Source of the DNA: Runella zeae DSM 19591
GTDB taxonomy: Bacteria > Bacteroidota > Bacteroidia > Cytophagales > Spirosomataceae
Length of the DNA: 64,000 nucleotides
NCBI RefSeq assembly: GCF_000423565.1
Contig: NZ_AUIF01000045.1
Coordinates: forward strand, 1 to 64,000
Reading direction: 5' to 3'
The notes under the pieces are model-generated. The model searched no databases. It saw only the letters and a list, made by a program, of their open reading frames with translations, and was not told the DNA's origin. Position numbers and translations under genes: made by a program. Position 1 is the stretch's first letter. Every line of letters starts with the position of its first letter. Below, in pieces: positions 52,192 through 61,725 of this stretch.

Positions 52192-55100
52192 TTACCTTTT
52201 TTCATACAACCACACTCGCAGCAGAGATATGAGTTGGTCAATATCGACGGGCTTGGTGATATAATCCGACGCCCCTGCCTGAATACACTTTTCGCGGTCG
52301 CCTGTCATGGCCTTAGCCGTGACCGCAATCACCGGCAAATTCTTCCATTTATAGTTTTCTCTGATTTTTTTGGCAGTTTCATACCCATCAATTTGGGGCA
52401 TCATCATATCCAGTAGCACTACATCTATGCGCGGATTTTCATTCAATTTTTGCAAGGCCTCTTTTCCATCCAAGGCCGTGACTACGTTCATCTTATAGTT
52501 TTCGAGTGCCTTTGACAAAGAGAAGATATTCCTGACGTCGTCGTCGGCCACCAACACCGTTTTGTCTTTCAGGATGTCGGTCAAAACCCCTAACTTTTTC
52601 GGTTCTTCGGCGGCGGCGGCCGTAGAGGATTTCTGTTCTCCTACGAGATGTAAGAAAATCGACACCTCGTCGAGCATACGCTGATAAGAATGTGCGGTCT
52701 TGACCACAATAGAATCGGCATAGCGTTTGATTTTGAGTTCTTCGGCCATCGACAAACTCTTTCCCGTAAAAATAATAATAGGGACTCTCTCCAAGCCAGG
52801 GTTTTTCTTGACTTCTTCGAGGGTATCGTAGGCAGTACTATCAGGGATACCCATATCCAAAATAACACACTCCACTTCTTTGCGTTTGAGGGCTTCGACC
52901 CCTTCCGAAATATTGCTTCGAAGCTCCGAACTAATATCGAAAGTCTCTAAGAAGTAGGCCAATGCCTTGGCATGTTTGGGATTATCTTCTACAATCAACA
53001 CTTTTTTGGAATCTCGATTGAGCACGTATTCTATTTTTTCAAATACCTCTTGCATTTGCTCAAAAGCCACAGGCTTGTCTACAAAATCAATCGCGCCTTT
53101 CAGGATGCTTTCTTTTTCCAAATGCAAAGACGACATCATATGCACTGGAATATGACGCGTTTGGGGATTGTTTTTGAGTGCATCCATCACTTCCCATCCG
53201 CTCATCACGGGGAGTTGGATATCCAATAGTATGCCTATAGGTTTGTAAATAGTAGCCAATTGGACACCTTCATCGCCTCGCACCGCCACGATTCCCTTAT
53301 ATCCTTTGCTACGGGCATAATTGAGAAGCGAACGGGCAAAATTGGTATCATCTTCAATGATAAGTATGCTTTTGTCATCTGAATGAATAGCATTTCTATC
53401 ATCGGGGATATTTTCAGGAATAGACGCACTGATATACCTATCGGTGGGAGTTTCTTTGCTGACGGGGGTCGGCAGTTTGGGTTCGGTGGTAAGCGTGATA
53501 GGCTTAGAAGACCCGCTAGCCACACTACCGCCAGATGTCAGCGGAACACACAAAGTAAAGGTGCTTCCTTGATTGACGCGGCTCGAAAGCGAGATTTCGC
53601 CCCCCAGCAATTTAGCCAATTCTCTACTAATCGAAAGCCCCAAGCCGGTACCTCCGTATTTTCGTTTGGTGGAGCCGTCGGCCTGCTGAAATGCCTCAAA
53701 AATAAGGGGTTGCTTTTCGGGAGGAATCCCAATGCCCGTATCTTTCACACCAAAACACAACGCATTGTTTTCAGCTTGCCGATAGATATTGACTTTGACC
53801 GAACCCGTTTCGGTAAATTTAAGCGCATTAGAAATGAGGTTTTTGAGAATTTGTCCCAATCTCATTTTGTCCGTTTCAATCGTTGACGGGACATCGGCCG
53901 CTACACTAATTTCAAAATCTAGTTTTTTATCTTTCGCAATAGGCTCAAAGAGTGATTGTAGCTCATATCTGATATCTTCTAGTGCCACATCCGAGACCTC
54001 TAGGGTCATCTGCCCTGCTTCAATTTTAGACAAATCCAATATTTCATCAATCAGGCCAAGTAATCCATTTCCTGAAGATTGAATGACTTTGGCATACTCA
54101 ATTTGCTCTTCCGAAAGGTTGTGTTCGGTGTTTTCGGATAGCAAGCGGCTCAACAACAAAATAGAATTGAGCGGGGTACGAAGTTCATGCGACATATTGG
54201 CCAAGAACTCTGATTTATAACGAGTTGTAAGCTCAAGTTCTTCGGCTTTTTTCTGAATTTCTTCATTTTTTTCTTCCAACAAAATACTTCTTTCTTCTAG
54301 CTCAGTGTTGGTTTGTTGGAGTTCTTCTTGCTGCACTCTTAGTTCTTCTTCCGAGGCTTGGAGTTTTTGAGCTTGCGCTTCTAATTCGGTATTGAGATTT
54401 TCGAGTTCGTTGTGTTGGGCCTGCAATTCCTCCGATTGAGCCTGCGTTTCTTCCAAGAGATTTTGTAACTTCAAATAATCTAAAGCCGAATTGATAGCAA
54501 TAGCCATCGCTTCTTGGTTGGTTTCCAGAAAAGTGATTTCTAGCTCGGTAGGGTGCCGCAAAAAGCCCAATTCAATAATTCCAATGCACTCGTGCGCATA
54601 CATAAGCGGTACAATCAGCACCGAACAAGGGGAAGTATTGCCAAGAGACGAACCAATTTCAAAGTAATTTGACGGCAAATCTCTCAAAATAGTCGTTTGT
54701 TTACTCTCAATAGCTTGCCCTATCACCCCTTCACCGCTAGTGATTTGCGGAGGAGCATTGAGAGCCGCATGACTTCCCGCCAATCTAAAACTCCCTGCTT
54801 CTTCATGGATGTAGAGCGTTCCAGTGGGTGTTTGGAGGTACGAAACTATGGTTGACATGATATTGGCGGACAGTTTTTTGAGTTCTCGCTGTCCTCTCAT
54901 AGCCGTACTCAGCTTTACAGTACCTGCTTGCAGCCATCCTTTATTGTTCAAATCAGTGAAAGTAGTTTCCAAAGATTCGGCCATTTTGTTAAGCGCTTTT
55001 GAGATACGGCCCAGCTCGTCGTTGCCGGCATCCGTACTACGCGCTGCATAATCTCCCTCAGCGATATGAGCCGTAATCTGCTCCATGCGACTGATTCGCT

Positions 55101-55803
55101 GCGAAGTCTCGATGTATTTTTCTTCGGCCAGCTTTTGTTGGGCTATTCTCTCATCCAAGTCACGCTTGATACGAATGTAAGTAAAGACCGTAATCAAAAT
55201 AGAGATAATAGCAGCAATCGCCAACAACAGCGGCGTATATCGGATATAAACTTGAAGCTGCTCCGTACGTTCTTGCAAGCGCTTGGTTTCTTGGGCTTTG
55301 ATACGATTCACTACTCGTCTCAAATCATCCATAATTTTTCTACCCTTGACCATTTCGGCTAAACGTTGGGTAGTATCTCCCCTAGAAACGTTTCCTCTAC
55401 GCGCCATATCAATGATCTTTTGCATCTGCTCAAATTTGGCCTCGTACAGTCGGCGGGTTTCTTCTAGGTTGTTTTGTTGAAACGAATCATCAACTGTCAG
55501 TTTTTTAGCACGCTCATAGCTTTCGGTTGCTTTTTCATAGGCTCCGTTGTAGGGTGCCAAAAAAGCAGGATTGAGTGTAAGCAAATACCCCCGCTGCCCT
55601 GTTTCGGCATCTTTGAGATAAGAAATGATATTTTCGGCTTCCATCAGCACCTCATTGGTGTGATTGACGAGCTTGGAGTTATCAATCAGCTGCTGTGTAC
55701 TATAAAATGAAGCAAAAAGACTAACCAACAATAAAAGTATAGAGGCCGAAAAGACAATCTGAAGCTGTCGAATGACCGTATTTGAAACAGTGCGGAGCGG
55801 CAT
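52192..55803 (-). CDS. Hybrid histidine kinase CHASE3-HAMP-GAF-kinase-REC-REC-REC
   Basis: A 1203-residue membrane kinase. Two membrane helices (about 13-33 and 189-211) bracket a CHASE3 sensor (LKDAETGQRGYLLT). Then come HAMP (about 212-285), GAF (about 310-440), a long coiled coil, HisKA (ANMSHELRTPLNSILLLSRL) and HATPase (LGLSISRELAKLLGG). Three receivers follow at about 825-940, 950-1065 and 1085-1200, with Asp in LDIQLPVMSG, ILDMGIPDS and LLDMMMPQIDG. It opens a cluster with a response regulator, CheR and CheB. The architecture points to a complex phosphorelay. Confidence 0.93.
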   Translation of the reverse strand: MPLRTVSNTVIRQLQIVFSASILLLLVSLFASFYSTQQLIDNSKLVNHTNEVLMEAENIISYLKDAETGQRGYLLTLNPAFLAPYNGAYEKATESYERAKKLTVDDSFQQNNLEETRRLYEAKFEQMQKIIDMARRGNVSRGDTTQRLAEMVKGRKIMDDLRRVVNRIKAQETKRLQERTEQLQVYIRYTPLLLAIAAIISILITVFTYIRIKRDLDERIAQQKLAEEKYIETSQRISRMEQITAHIAEGDYAARSTDAGNDELGRISKALNKMAESLETTFTDLNNKGWLQAGTVKLSTAMRGQRELKKLSANIMSTIVSYLQTPTGTLYIHEEAGSFRLAGSHAALNAPPQITSGEGVIGQAIESKQTTILRDLPSNYFEIGSSLGNTSPCSVLIVPLMYAHECIGIIELGFLRHPTELEITFLETNQEAMAIAINSALDYLKLQNLLEETQAQSEELQAQHNELENLNTELEAQAQKLQASEEELRVQQEELQQTNTELEERSILLEEKNEEIQKKAEELELTTRYKSEFLANMSHELRTPLNSILLLSRLLSENTEHNLSEEQIEYAKVIQSSGNGLLGLIDEILDLSKIEAGQMTLEVSDVALEDIRYELQSLFEPIAKDKKLDFEISVAADVPSTIETDKMRLGQILKNLISNALKFTETGSVKVNIYRQAENNALCFGVKDTGIGIPPEKQPLIFEAFQQADGSTKRKYGGTGLGLSISRELAKLLGGEISLSSRVNQGSTFTLCVPLTSGGSVASGSSKPITLTTEPKLPTPVSKETPTDRYISASIPENIPDDRNAIHSDDKSILIIEDDTNFARSLLNYARSKGYKGIVAVRGDEGVQLATIYKPIGILLDIQLPVMSGWEVMDALKNNPQTRHIPVHMMSSLHLEKESILKGAIDFVDKPVAFEQMQEVFEKIEYVLNRDSKKVLIVEDNPKHAKALAYFLETFDISSELRSNISEGVEALKRKEVECVILDMGIPDSTAYDTLEEVKKNPGLERVPIIIFTGKSLSMAEELKIKRYADSIVVKTAHSYQRMLDEVSIFLHLVGEQKSSTAAAAEEPKKLGVLTDILKDKTVLVADDDVRNIFSLSKALENYKMNVVTALDGKEALQKLNENPRIDVVLLDMMMPQIDGYETAKKIRENYKWKNLPVIAVTAKAMTGDREKCIQAGASDYITKPVDIDQLISLLRVWLYEKR

Positions 55804-55830
55804 AAATGTTTGTTTGTAAAGATTATTTTA

Positions 55831-57408
55831 CTAATTCACCAACTCATTTTGAGTTACTGGCAAAACGATAATAAAACTTGCGCCTTCATTTTCTCGGCTC
55901 TGAGCCGAAATAATACCGTTGTGTTTTTCAATATTTTTCTTGGCGATGGCAAGCCCAATCCCCGTACCTTCATAACTATTATGGTCGTTGAGACGTTGAA
56001 AAATAACAAAAATTCGATCTAGGAATTTCTCATTAAAGCCGATTCCATTGTCTTTGACCACTATACGGCAATACGCGCCATTAGGAGTAAGTTTACTTTC
56101 AATGTCTTTATGAGCCACTAGCTCCCCCGTAATTTCAACCACGGGTGGCACTCCTTCTTTGGCAAATTTGAGGGCATTGCTGATAAGGTTTTGAAAAACC
56201 TGTCGTAAACGGGCCGGAATTCCTTCAATCATTGGCAAATCCCCGATTTCTACCACCGCTTTTTTCTTATGAATAAGGTCATCAAAATCCAGCAAAAGCT
56301 CCTCTAACAAAGCGTTGAGATTAGTAGGTTGGAAGAGAGCCTCCGCCGATAATTGAGAATATTCCAATACATCATTGATAAGCCTCGACATACGGTCAGA
56401 GGCTTTTATCGAACGCTCCAGATAAGAGGCCGCCTCGGCGTTGTCTTTCAAGAAACGCTCTTTGATGATGCCATTGAAAATTTGAATTTTTCTTAAAGGC
56501 TCTTTCAAGTCATGCGATACTACCCATGCAAACTGTTGCAGCTCATGGTTGGTTCGCTCCAACTCTAAATTCTTATCTCTCAACTCTTTAGTCCTCAAAA
56601 ACACTTCTTCTTCCAGTAACTCAGCCGCGATTTTTTGGGGATGAATATCCGTAAACGTTCCTACCCATCTCACAATCGTCTCTTGCTGTTTGATAGGTAG
56701 AATCCTCAATAAGTGATAACGGTACTCTCCTGTATCAAGTAGCCGTAGGCGTGTTTCGCAAGAGAAAGCAATTCCTTTCTCAAAATGTTTGGCCCAATCG
56801 TCACAAGTTCGGTCATCAGGGTGTAATTCTGGAAAAGTATTGGGATCTCGTGAATACAAAAACCAATGTTCATTTACATACTCCAAACCTCCATCCGTAG
56901 TCACCGTAAATGCCATTTGAGGAAGCGATGAGAGCACTAAACGCAACTCTTCCATGCTTTTTACCAATTCCTCTTGCGCTTGTTTTCGTACTTCGACTTC
57001 TTTTTGAAGTGATTTTTGGATGGCCCGCAGTTCTTGCTGTTGTTCGTAAAGCTTATTAAAGTTTTTGACTTTCAACAACAAAATATCAGGGTCTACGGGC
57101 TTGGTTAGATAATCGACCCCACCCGAAGTATATCCCTTGGTGATAAATTTTTTATCGGTATTAACTGCCGACAAAAATATAATAGAAGTATCTTTTGCTT
57201 TGCTAAAACCCGCGATGGCATTGGCCACTTCAAAACCATCCATATCAGGCATTTGTACATCCAAAATAATGACTGAATAATTGTGATTCAAGACTTTTTT
57301 CAAAGCTTCCTCTCCCGACTCAGCCGTATCGGTTTCAAAACTATGTAATTCAAGTATTTTTTTTAATGGTAGTATATTTTCGGGTCTGTCATCAACTATT
57401 AGAATCAT
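55831..57408 (-). CDS. Receiver-PAS-histidine kinase
   Basis: A 525-residue cytoplasmic kinase. The N-terminal receiver has IVDDRPENILPL and IILDVQMPDMDGFEV. A coiled-coil linker and a PAS domain (about 155-275, LPQMAFTVTTDGGLEYVN) follow. The kinase core has a HisKA motif of the phytochrome-like type (FAWVVSHDLKEPLRKIQIFN) and an ATPase with NLISNALKFAK, VKDNGIGFNE and YEGTGIGLAIAKKN. It lies 27 bp upstream of the triple-receiver kinase on the same strand, so the receiver may take input from another kinase. Confidence 0.93.
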   Translation of the reverse strand: MILIVDDRPENILPLKKILELHSFETDTAESGEEALKKVLNHNYSVIILDVQMPDMDGFEVANAIAGFSKAKDTSIIFLSAVNTDKKFITKGYTSGGVDYLTKPVDPDILLLKVKNFNKLYEQQQELRAIQKSLQKEVEVRKQAQEELVKSMEELRLVLSSLPQMAFTVTTDGGLEYVNEHWFLYSRDPNTFPELHPDDRTCDDWAKHFEKGIAFSCETRLRLLDTGEYRYHLLRILPIKQQETIVRWVGTFTDIHPQKIAAELLEEEVFLRTKELRDKNLELERTNHELQQFAWVVSHDLKEPLRKIQIFNGIIKERFLKDNAEAASYLERSIKASDRMSRLINDVLEYSQLSAEALFQPTNLNALLEELLLDFDDLIHKKKAVVEIGDLPMIEGIPARLRQVFQNLISNALKFAKEGVPPVVEITGELVAHKDIESKLTPNGAYCRIVVKDNGIGFNEKFLDRIFVIFQRLNDHNSYEGTGIGLAIAKKNIEKHNGIISAQSRENEGASFIIVLPVTQNELVN

Positions 57409-57618
57409 GCGAAATGATGAGTTTTATATCTAAAGCGTACCTATTTCATACTTTTTTTGCACTAATTAATACGAAGCATAAATAGAAGAACAAGAATACA
57501 TTATGTGAATATTGGTATATTCCGTAAAGATACATTTCTCAGGTAGACCTTCCAAATTTTGACGGCAACTAGCCTTCTCAATCAAAACATTGAGGCTTTT
57601 TTATAAACCTTTCTTCTA

Positions 57619-57663
57619 TGTAACAATTATCACGGACTGGCTTTTAGACTGAATCTACTTTTG
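57619..57663 (+). promoter_or_regulatory. CRP/FNR-like operator plus -7 element, TauE/SafE promoter
   Basis: Imperfect palindrome TGTAACAATTATCACG (57619-57634) with TACTTTTG (57656-57663). Distance between element starts is 37 bp, identical to two other promoters in the sulfur cluster. This puts the palindrome centre near -41, where class II CRP/FNR activators bind. Confidence 0.65.
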
Positions 57664-57705
57664 CAGTGTCATTCAACAACAACATTTAAAATAACGCTCG
57701 CAAGT

Positions 57706-58512
57706 ATGAGTTCTATCGAAATTTTCGGTTTTTCGGCATCCATCCTTATCGGTGTCAGTTTAGGGCTAATTGGCGGAGGAGGCAGTATTCTTACCTTGCC
57801 TGTGCTCGTCTATCTTTTGGGTATCAATCCCGTCTTGTCCACCGCCTATTCTCTTTTTGTGGTCGGTACTACTTCCTTGGTAGGCTCTTTCAATTTTATG
57901 CGCAAAGGACTCGTCAATTATAAAGCTGCGTTGGTATTTGCGCTGCCTTCTTTCACCACCGTGTTTTTAACGCGCAAATATCTCGTACCTGCCATTCCGG
58001 ATTCATTGTTTAGCATAGCAGGCTTCGAAATCACCAAAAATATCGGTATCATGATATTTTTTGCGCTTGTGATGTTAGCGGCTTCTTATTCGATGATAAA
58101 AGACAAAAAAGCCAATAATAACGAAGGCACTGGCGAGCTCAAATTCAACTATCCCCTGATTGCCCTCGAAGGAGCGGTGGTAGGGGTACTCACAGGTATC
58201 GTAGGAGCAGGAGGTGGATTTTTGATTATCCCTGCTTTAGTACTCTTGGCTCGTCTCCCTATGAAAATGGCCGTAGGTACTTCTTTACTTATCATTGCGG
58301 CCAAATCACTCATCGGATTTATCGGTGATCTTTCCAATGTTGCCGTGGATTGGCCATTTCTGATGGAGTTTACGGCATTGTCAGTAGTAGGGATTTTTGT
58401 AGGAAGTTACCTATCTAAATTTATCGCTGGCGATAAACTCAAAAAATCTTTTGGCTGGTTTGTGCTTCTGATGGGAGTGTATATCATCACCAAAGAAATT
58501 TTCTTCAAATAA
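57706..58512 (+). CDS. TauE/SafE family anion permease
   Basis: A 268-residue membrane protein with about eight hydrophobic segments and two family repeats (SLGLIGGGGSILTLPVLVYL and VVGVLTGIVGAGGGFLIIPA). The first reliable start is ATG 57706 (MSSIEIFGFSASIL). TauE/SafE proteins move sulfite, thiosulfate or sulfonates. The neighbouring sulfur oxidation genes make sulfite or thiosulfate transport likely. It heads its own promoter. Confidence 0.9.
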   Translation: MSSIEIFGFSASILIGVSLGLIGGGGSILTLPVLVYLLGINPVLSTAYSLFVVGTTSLVGSFNFMRKGLVNYKAALVFALPSFTTVFLTRKYLVPAIPDSLFSIAGFEITKNIGIMIFFALVMLAASYSMIKDKKANNNEGTGELKFNYPLIALEGAVVGVLTGIVGAGGGFLIIPALVLLARLPMKMAVGTSLLIIAAKSLIGFIGDLSNVAVDWPFLMEFTALSVVGIFVGSYLSKFIAGDKLKKSFGWFVLLMGVYIITKEIFFK

Positions 58513-58531
58513 CCGCCTAAAATCCCTCCTC

Positions 58532-58576
58532 TGTAATAAATGTTACAGACTGAGCAGCATACAGTACCTAGCTTTG
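58532..58576 (+). promoter_or_regulatory. CRP/FNR-like operator plus -7 element, MBL/rhodanese promoter
   Basis: Palindrome TGTAATAAATGTTACA (58532-58547) with TAGCTTTG (58569-58576), start-to-start distance 37 bp. Here the palindrome is nearly perfect (TGTAA with TTACA). It lies 20 bp after the permease stop, so the MBL/rhodanese gene can be transcribed separately. Confidence 0.65.
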
Positions 58577-58611
58577 TTTCATCAAATTAGTAACTAAACA
58601 TCCAAACAACC

Positions 58612-60027
58612 ATGTTCTTTCAACACATATATGACAAAACTTTGGCCCAAGCCAGCTATTTGGTAGGCTGCCAAAAAACCGGCGAAGCCATCGTAATTGA
58701 CCCCAAAAGAGATGTAGATACTTACCTTGAAATAGCAAAACAAAACGGACTAAGAATCACCCATATCACCGAAACGCACATTCATGCCGATTTTTTGTCG
58801 GGTGCGAGAGAATTGGCCGCCCTTACTGGTGCTCAAATGTACCTTTCTGACGAAGGTGGAGAAGATTGGAGATATGAGTTTGAGCACATTGGGCTTAAAC
58901 ACGGCAGTATCATTAAAGTCGGGAACCTAACGCTTGAAGTACTTCACACTCCCGGACATACCCCCGAAAGTATCAGCTTTCTGCTCACTGATAAGCCCGC
59001 TTCCTTAAAACCTGTTATGTTGTTTACGGGCGACTTCGTGTTTGTAGGTGATATTGGGCGGCCTGATTTGCTCGAAAAAGCCGCTGGTCTCAAAGGCACC
59101 CAAGACAAAGGAGCTTTACAAATGTACCAATCACTAGCGCTTTTTGCGAACCTCCCCGATTACGTTCAGGTTTGGCCTGGACACGGTGCTGGCTCGGCTT
59201 GTGGTAAAGCACTAGGAGCCGTACCAAGCACCACAGTAGGCTATGAGAAAATACGCAACTGGGCTTTCCAATATGACGAAGACCAAGAAGGTTTTGTAAA
59301 ATATTTGTTGGCCGACCAGCCCGAGCCTCCCAAGTATTTTGCAATGATGAAAAAACTCAACAAAACAGCACGCCCGTTGCTTACGTCGGTGCCGCAGCAG
59401 CAAAAACTCACACCTGAGGCAGTCAAAGAGGCAATGACTCAAGGTATTAAACTAATTGATACTCGCAATAAGGCCGAGTTTGTAAAAGGTTTTGTACCGA
59501 ATAGCCTCAACATCCAAGGCAACAACGCCTTTGCTACTTGGATGGGGTGGCTTATCGATTATGAAGAGCCTTTTATGCTGGTAGCTAGTGATTCACAAAT
59601 CGAAGACCTCACTCGCAAACTCATGCGTATCGGCCTAGACAACGTGCTGGGGTATATTACGGATGTCAATTTACTAGGCATAGAATTAGAAAAAAACGAG
59701 TGGATAGATATAGAAGAGTTCAAATCCTATATAGGCCGCGAAGATGTCCAAATTGTAGATTTACGGGGTGTGGCTGAGTATAACAGCGGACACATAGAAG
59801 GTGCCGACAACGTTTTTGTAGGAACCCTCCCCGCCAACCTCGACAAAATAAGCCGCGACAAACAGCTCGTGATTCATTGTCAGGGCGGCGACCGTGCGGC
59901 GATTGGGTACTCGCTGCTTCGGAAAAATGGCTTCAAAAACATCAAAAATTATTCGGCTGGTATCAATGAATGGGTCAGCAAAGGCAATCTACTCGTGACA
60001 GAAATGGTAGAAGAGGCAGCTTGTTAG
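58612..60027 (+). CDS. MBL-fold persulfide dioxygenase-like protein with two rhodanese domains
   Basis: A 471-residue cytoplasmic protein. The metallo-beta-lactamase domain (about 1-250) carries THIHADFLSG (H-x-H-x-D) and HTPGHTPES, and resembles ETHE1-type persulfide dioxygenases, which oxidise glutathione persulfide to sulfite. The first rhodanese domain (about 265-355) has no Cys where the loop should be (LVASDSQ) and is probably structural. The second (about 370-465) has VIHCQGGDRA and should be active. The product sulfite matches the permease upstream. Confidence 0.9.
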   Translation: MFFQHIYDKTLAQASYLVGCQKTGEAIVIDPKRDVDTYLEIAKQNGLRITHITETHIHADFLSGARELAALTGAQMYLSDEGGEDWRYEFEHIGLKHGSIIKVGNLTLEVLHTPGHTPESISFLLTDKPASLKPVMLFTGDFVFVGDIGRPDLLEKAAGLKGTQDKGALQMYQSLALFANLPDYVQVWPGHGAGSACGKALGAVPSTTVGYEKIRNWAFQYDEDQEGFVKYLLADQPEPPKYFAMMKKLNKTARPLLTSVPQQQKLTPEAVKEAMTQGIKLIDTRNKAEFVKGFVPNSLNIQGNNAFATWMGWLIDYEEPFMLVASDSQIEDLTRKLMRIGLDNVLGYITDVNLLGIELEKNEWIDIEEFKSYIGREDVQIVDLRGVAEYNSGHIEGADNVFVGTLPANLDKISRDKQLVIHCQGGDRAAIGYSLLRKNGFKNIKNYSAGINEWVSKGNLLVTEMVEEAAC

Positions 60028-60044
60028 TTAAGATGATTAAGAAC

Positions 60045-60085
60045 AAAAACTCCCCAGTTCATTTTACTTGGGGAGTTTGGTTTTT
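60045..60085 (+). terminator. Intrinsic terminator after the MBL/rhodanese gene
   Basis: Ten-bp stem AAACTCCCCA/TGGGGAGTTT (60047-60056 with 60069-60078), 12-nt loop, followed by a T5 run at 60081-60085. Confidence 0.85.
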
Positions 60086-60141
60086 AATAAAACACCTCTT
60101 ATTCAAAATTTCAAAACACCTTTTCAAATACCTCACTTCTC

Positions 60142-60741
60142 ATGAAAGAATTTTGGGAAACCCGCTATAAAGAGTCTGCTTTTGCGTACGGAACACGCCC
60201 CAACGAATTTTTCCAAGAGCATATTAATAAAATTCCCCCTGGCAAAATCCTTCTCCCCGCCGAAGGAGAAGGCCGTAATGCGGTATACGCTGCCCGAAAA
60301 GGTTGGGAAGTCACGGCCTTTGATTTTAGTATGCAAGCTATGCTAAAAACTTTCCAATTGGCCGAACGCTACGACGTCACGCTCAATTATACAGTTCAAG
60401 ACGTAGCCAAGTTTGAATCTAACGGAGTCGCTTATGATGCAATAGGATTGTTTTTTGCCCATTTTCCCCCGCCTCTTAGAAAAACATTTCATCAAAAACT
60501 TCCGACCATGCTCAAAAAATCGGGCTATGTGTTGTTGGAGGCTTTTCATTCAAATCAGCTGTATTATTAATCGGGTGGCCCCAAAGAAAAAGAGATGCTG
60601 TTGACTCTTGAAGATTTGGAAATGGCATTTAAAGACCTCACCATTTTGATGCTCGAAGACCGCATCGTCGAACTCGACGAAGGCCCTTACCACCAAGGCA
60701 AAGCTCACGTAGTACGAATGATAGCCACCAAAACTGATTAA
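60142..60741 (+). pseudogene. TehB-like SAM methyltransferase interrupted by an in-frame stop
   Basis: The frame from ATG 60142 encodes a methyltransferase of the TehB/thiopurine type (FWETRYKESAFAYGTRPNEF, then ILLPAEGEGRNAVYAARKGW as SAM motif I). It is stopped by TAA at 60568-60570 after LYY. The same frame then continues for 56 more codons (SGGPKEKEMLLTLEDLEMAF and so on) to a natural stop at 60741. The joined sequence has normal length (about 200 residues) and family order. One base change (for example CAA to TAA) or a sequencing error would explain it. The 142-residue product lacks the C-terminal strands. Confidence 0.8.
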
Positions 60742-60778
60742 TTAAGCTATCGATTCACGCATATTTCTCATTTATGTC

Positions 60779-61171
60779 ATGAAAAATCTTATTATTTTAT
60801 TTGCAGTTGTTGTCAGTGGCTGGGCTTGTTCTCAAGCACAAACCACACAAAACCTAAATGCCAGCGCATTTAAAGAAACAATGGCCCAAACCCCCAACAA
60901 AATCGTTCTTGATGTTCGTACAAATGGAGAAGTTGCACAAGGAGTGATTGCGGGAGCCACCCAAATCGATTATAGTAATCCTCATTTTGAGCATCAACTT
61001 GAGCAATTAGACAAATCAAAGCCTATCTTTGTATATTGTGCCATAGGAGGTCGTAGTGGTTCGGCTGTTCAATTGATGCAAAAAAAAGGATTCAAAAAAA
61101 TCTATAATCTCGACGGGGGTATCAATGCTTGGCAAAGAGCAGGATATCCCATTACTTCTCTCAAAAAATGA
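60779..61171 (+). CDS. Exported rhodanese-domain lipoprotein
   Basis: A 130-residue protein. The signal peptide ends VSGWAC, fitting a lipobox with Cys17. The single rhodanese domain has LDVRTNGEVAQG and the active-site loop FVYCAIGGRSGSA with catalytic Cys, and closes with YNLDGGINAWQRAG. It would handle sulfane sulfur outside the cytoplasm. Its TGA stop overlaps the ATG of the next rhodanese gene (ATGA), indicating coupling. Confidence 0.9.
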   Translation: MKNLIILFAVVVSGWACSQAQTTQNLNASAFKETMAQTPNKIVLDVRTNGEVAQGVIAGATQIDYSNPHFEHQLEQLDKSKPIFVYCAIGGRSGSAVQLMQKKGFKKIYNLDGGINAWQRAGYPITSLKK

Positions 61172-61677
61172 AATCTCTCATCTTGATTTTTTCATTCTGT
61201 ATCATGCTATTTGGTAAAACTTCCGCCCAATCTCCCAAAGTAAGTAGTGGGCCCTATAATCTTCTTCTGCGGACGTTGTTGTCACACTCTGTGCCCGAGG
61301 TAGATGTGCAGCAATTGGCTCATACCAAAGAAAAAATTGTGTGGGTAGATGCCCGCGAAAAACGCGAATATGAAGTGAGTCATCTGCCCAATTCAGTTTG
61401 GGTAGGCTATGATCAGCTAGATTTATCACCTCTGACTCATATACCCAAAAATCAGCCAATAGTAGTGTACTGCTCCGTAGGCTACCGAAGCGAAAAAGTA
61501 ACTGAAAAGCTTATCAAACAAGGATTTACCAATGTCAAAAATCTCTACGGAGGGATTTTTGAATGGAAAAATCAAGGCGGTGAAGTAGTCAATGAAAAAG
61601 GCAAAACCGACGATGTTCATGCCTACAACAAAACATGGGGTGTATGGCTCACCAAAGGCAACAAAATCTACCAATAA
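61168..61677 (+). CDS. Exported rhodanese-domain protein
   Basis: A 169-residue protein. ATG 61168 gives a signal peptide (MKSLILIFSFCIMLFGKTSAQ); an upstream in-frame ATG at 61129 would lie inside the previous gene. The rhodanese domain has VWVDAREKREYEVSHLPNSV and VVYCSVGYRSEKV with the Cys. A C-terminal tail (TDDVHAYNKTWGVWLTKGNK) extends beyond the usual fold. It works with the preceding rhodanese, to which it is translationally coupled. Confidence 0.9.
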   Translation: MKSLILIFSFCIMLFGKTSAQSPKVSSGPYNLLLRTLLSHSVPEVDVQQLAHTKEKIVWVDAREKREYEVSHLPNSVWVGYDQLDLSPLTHIPKNQPIVVYCSVGYRSEKVTEKLIKQGFTNVKNLYGGIFEWKNQGGEVVNEKGKTDDVHAYNKTWGVWLTKGNKIYQ

Positions 61678-61725
61678 GCCCAAAGCCACTTCTTTTATTT
61701 GATTTATACAATTTTTTCGCACCTA

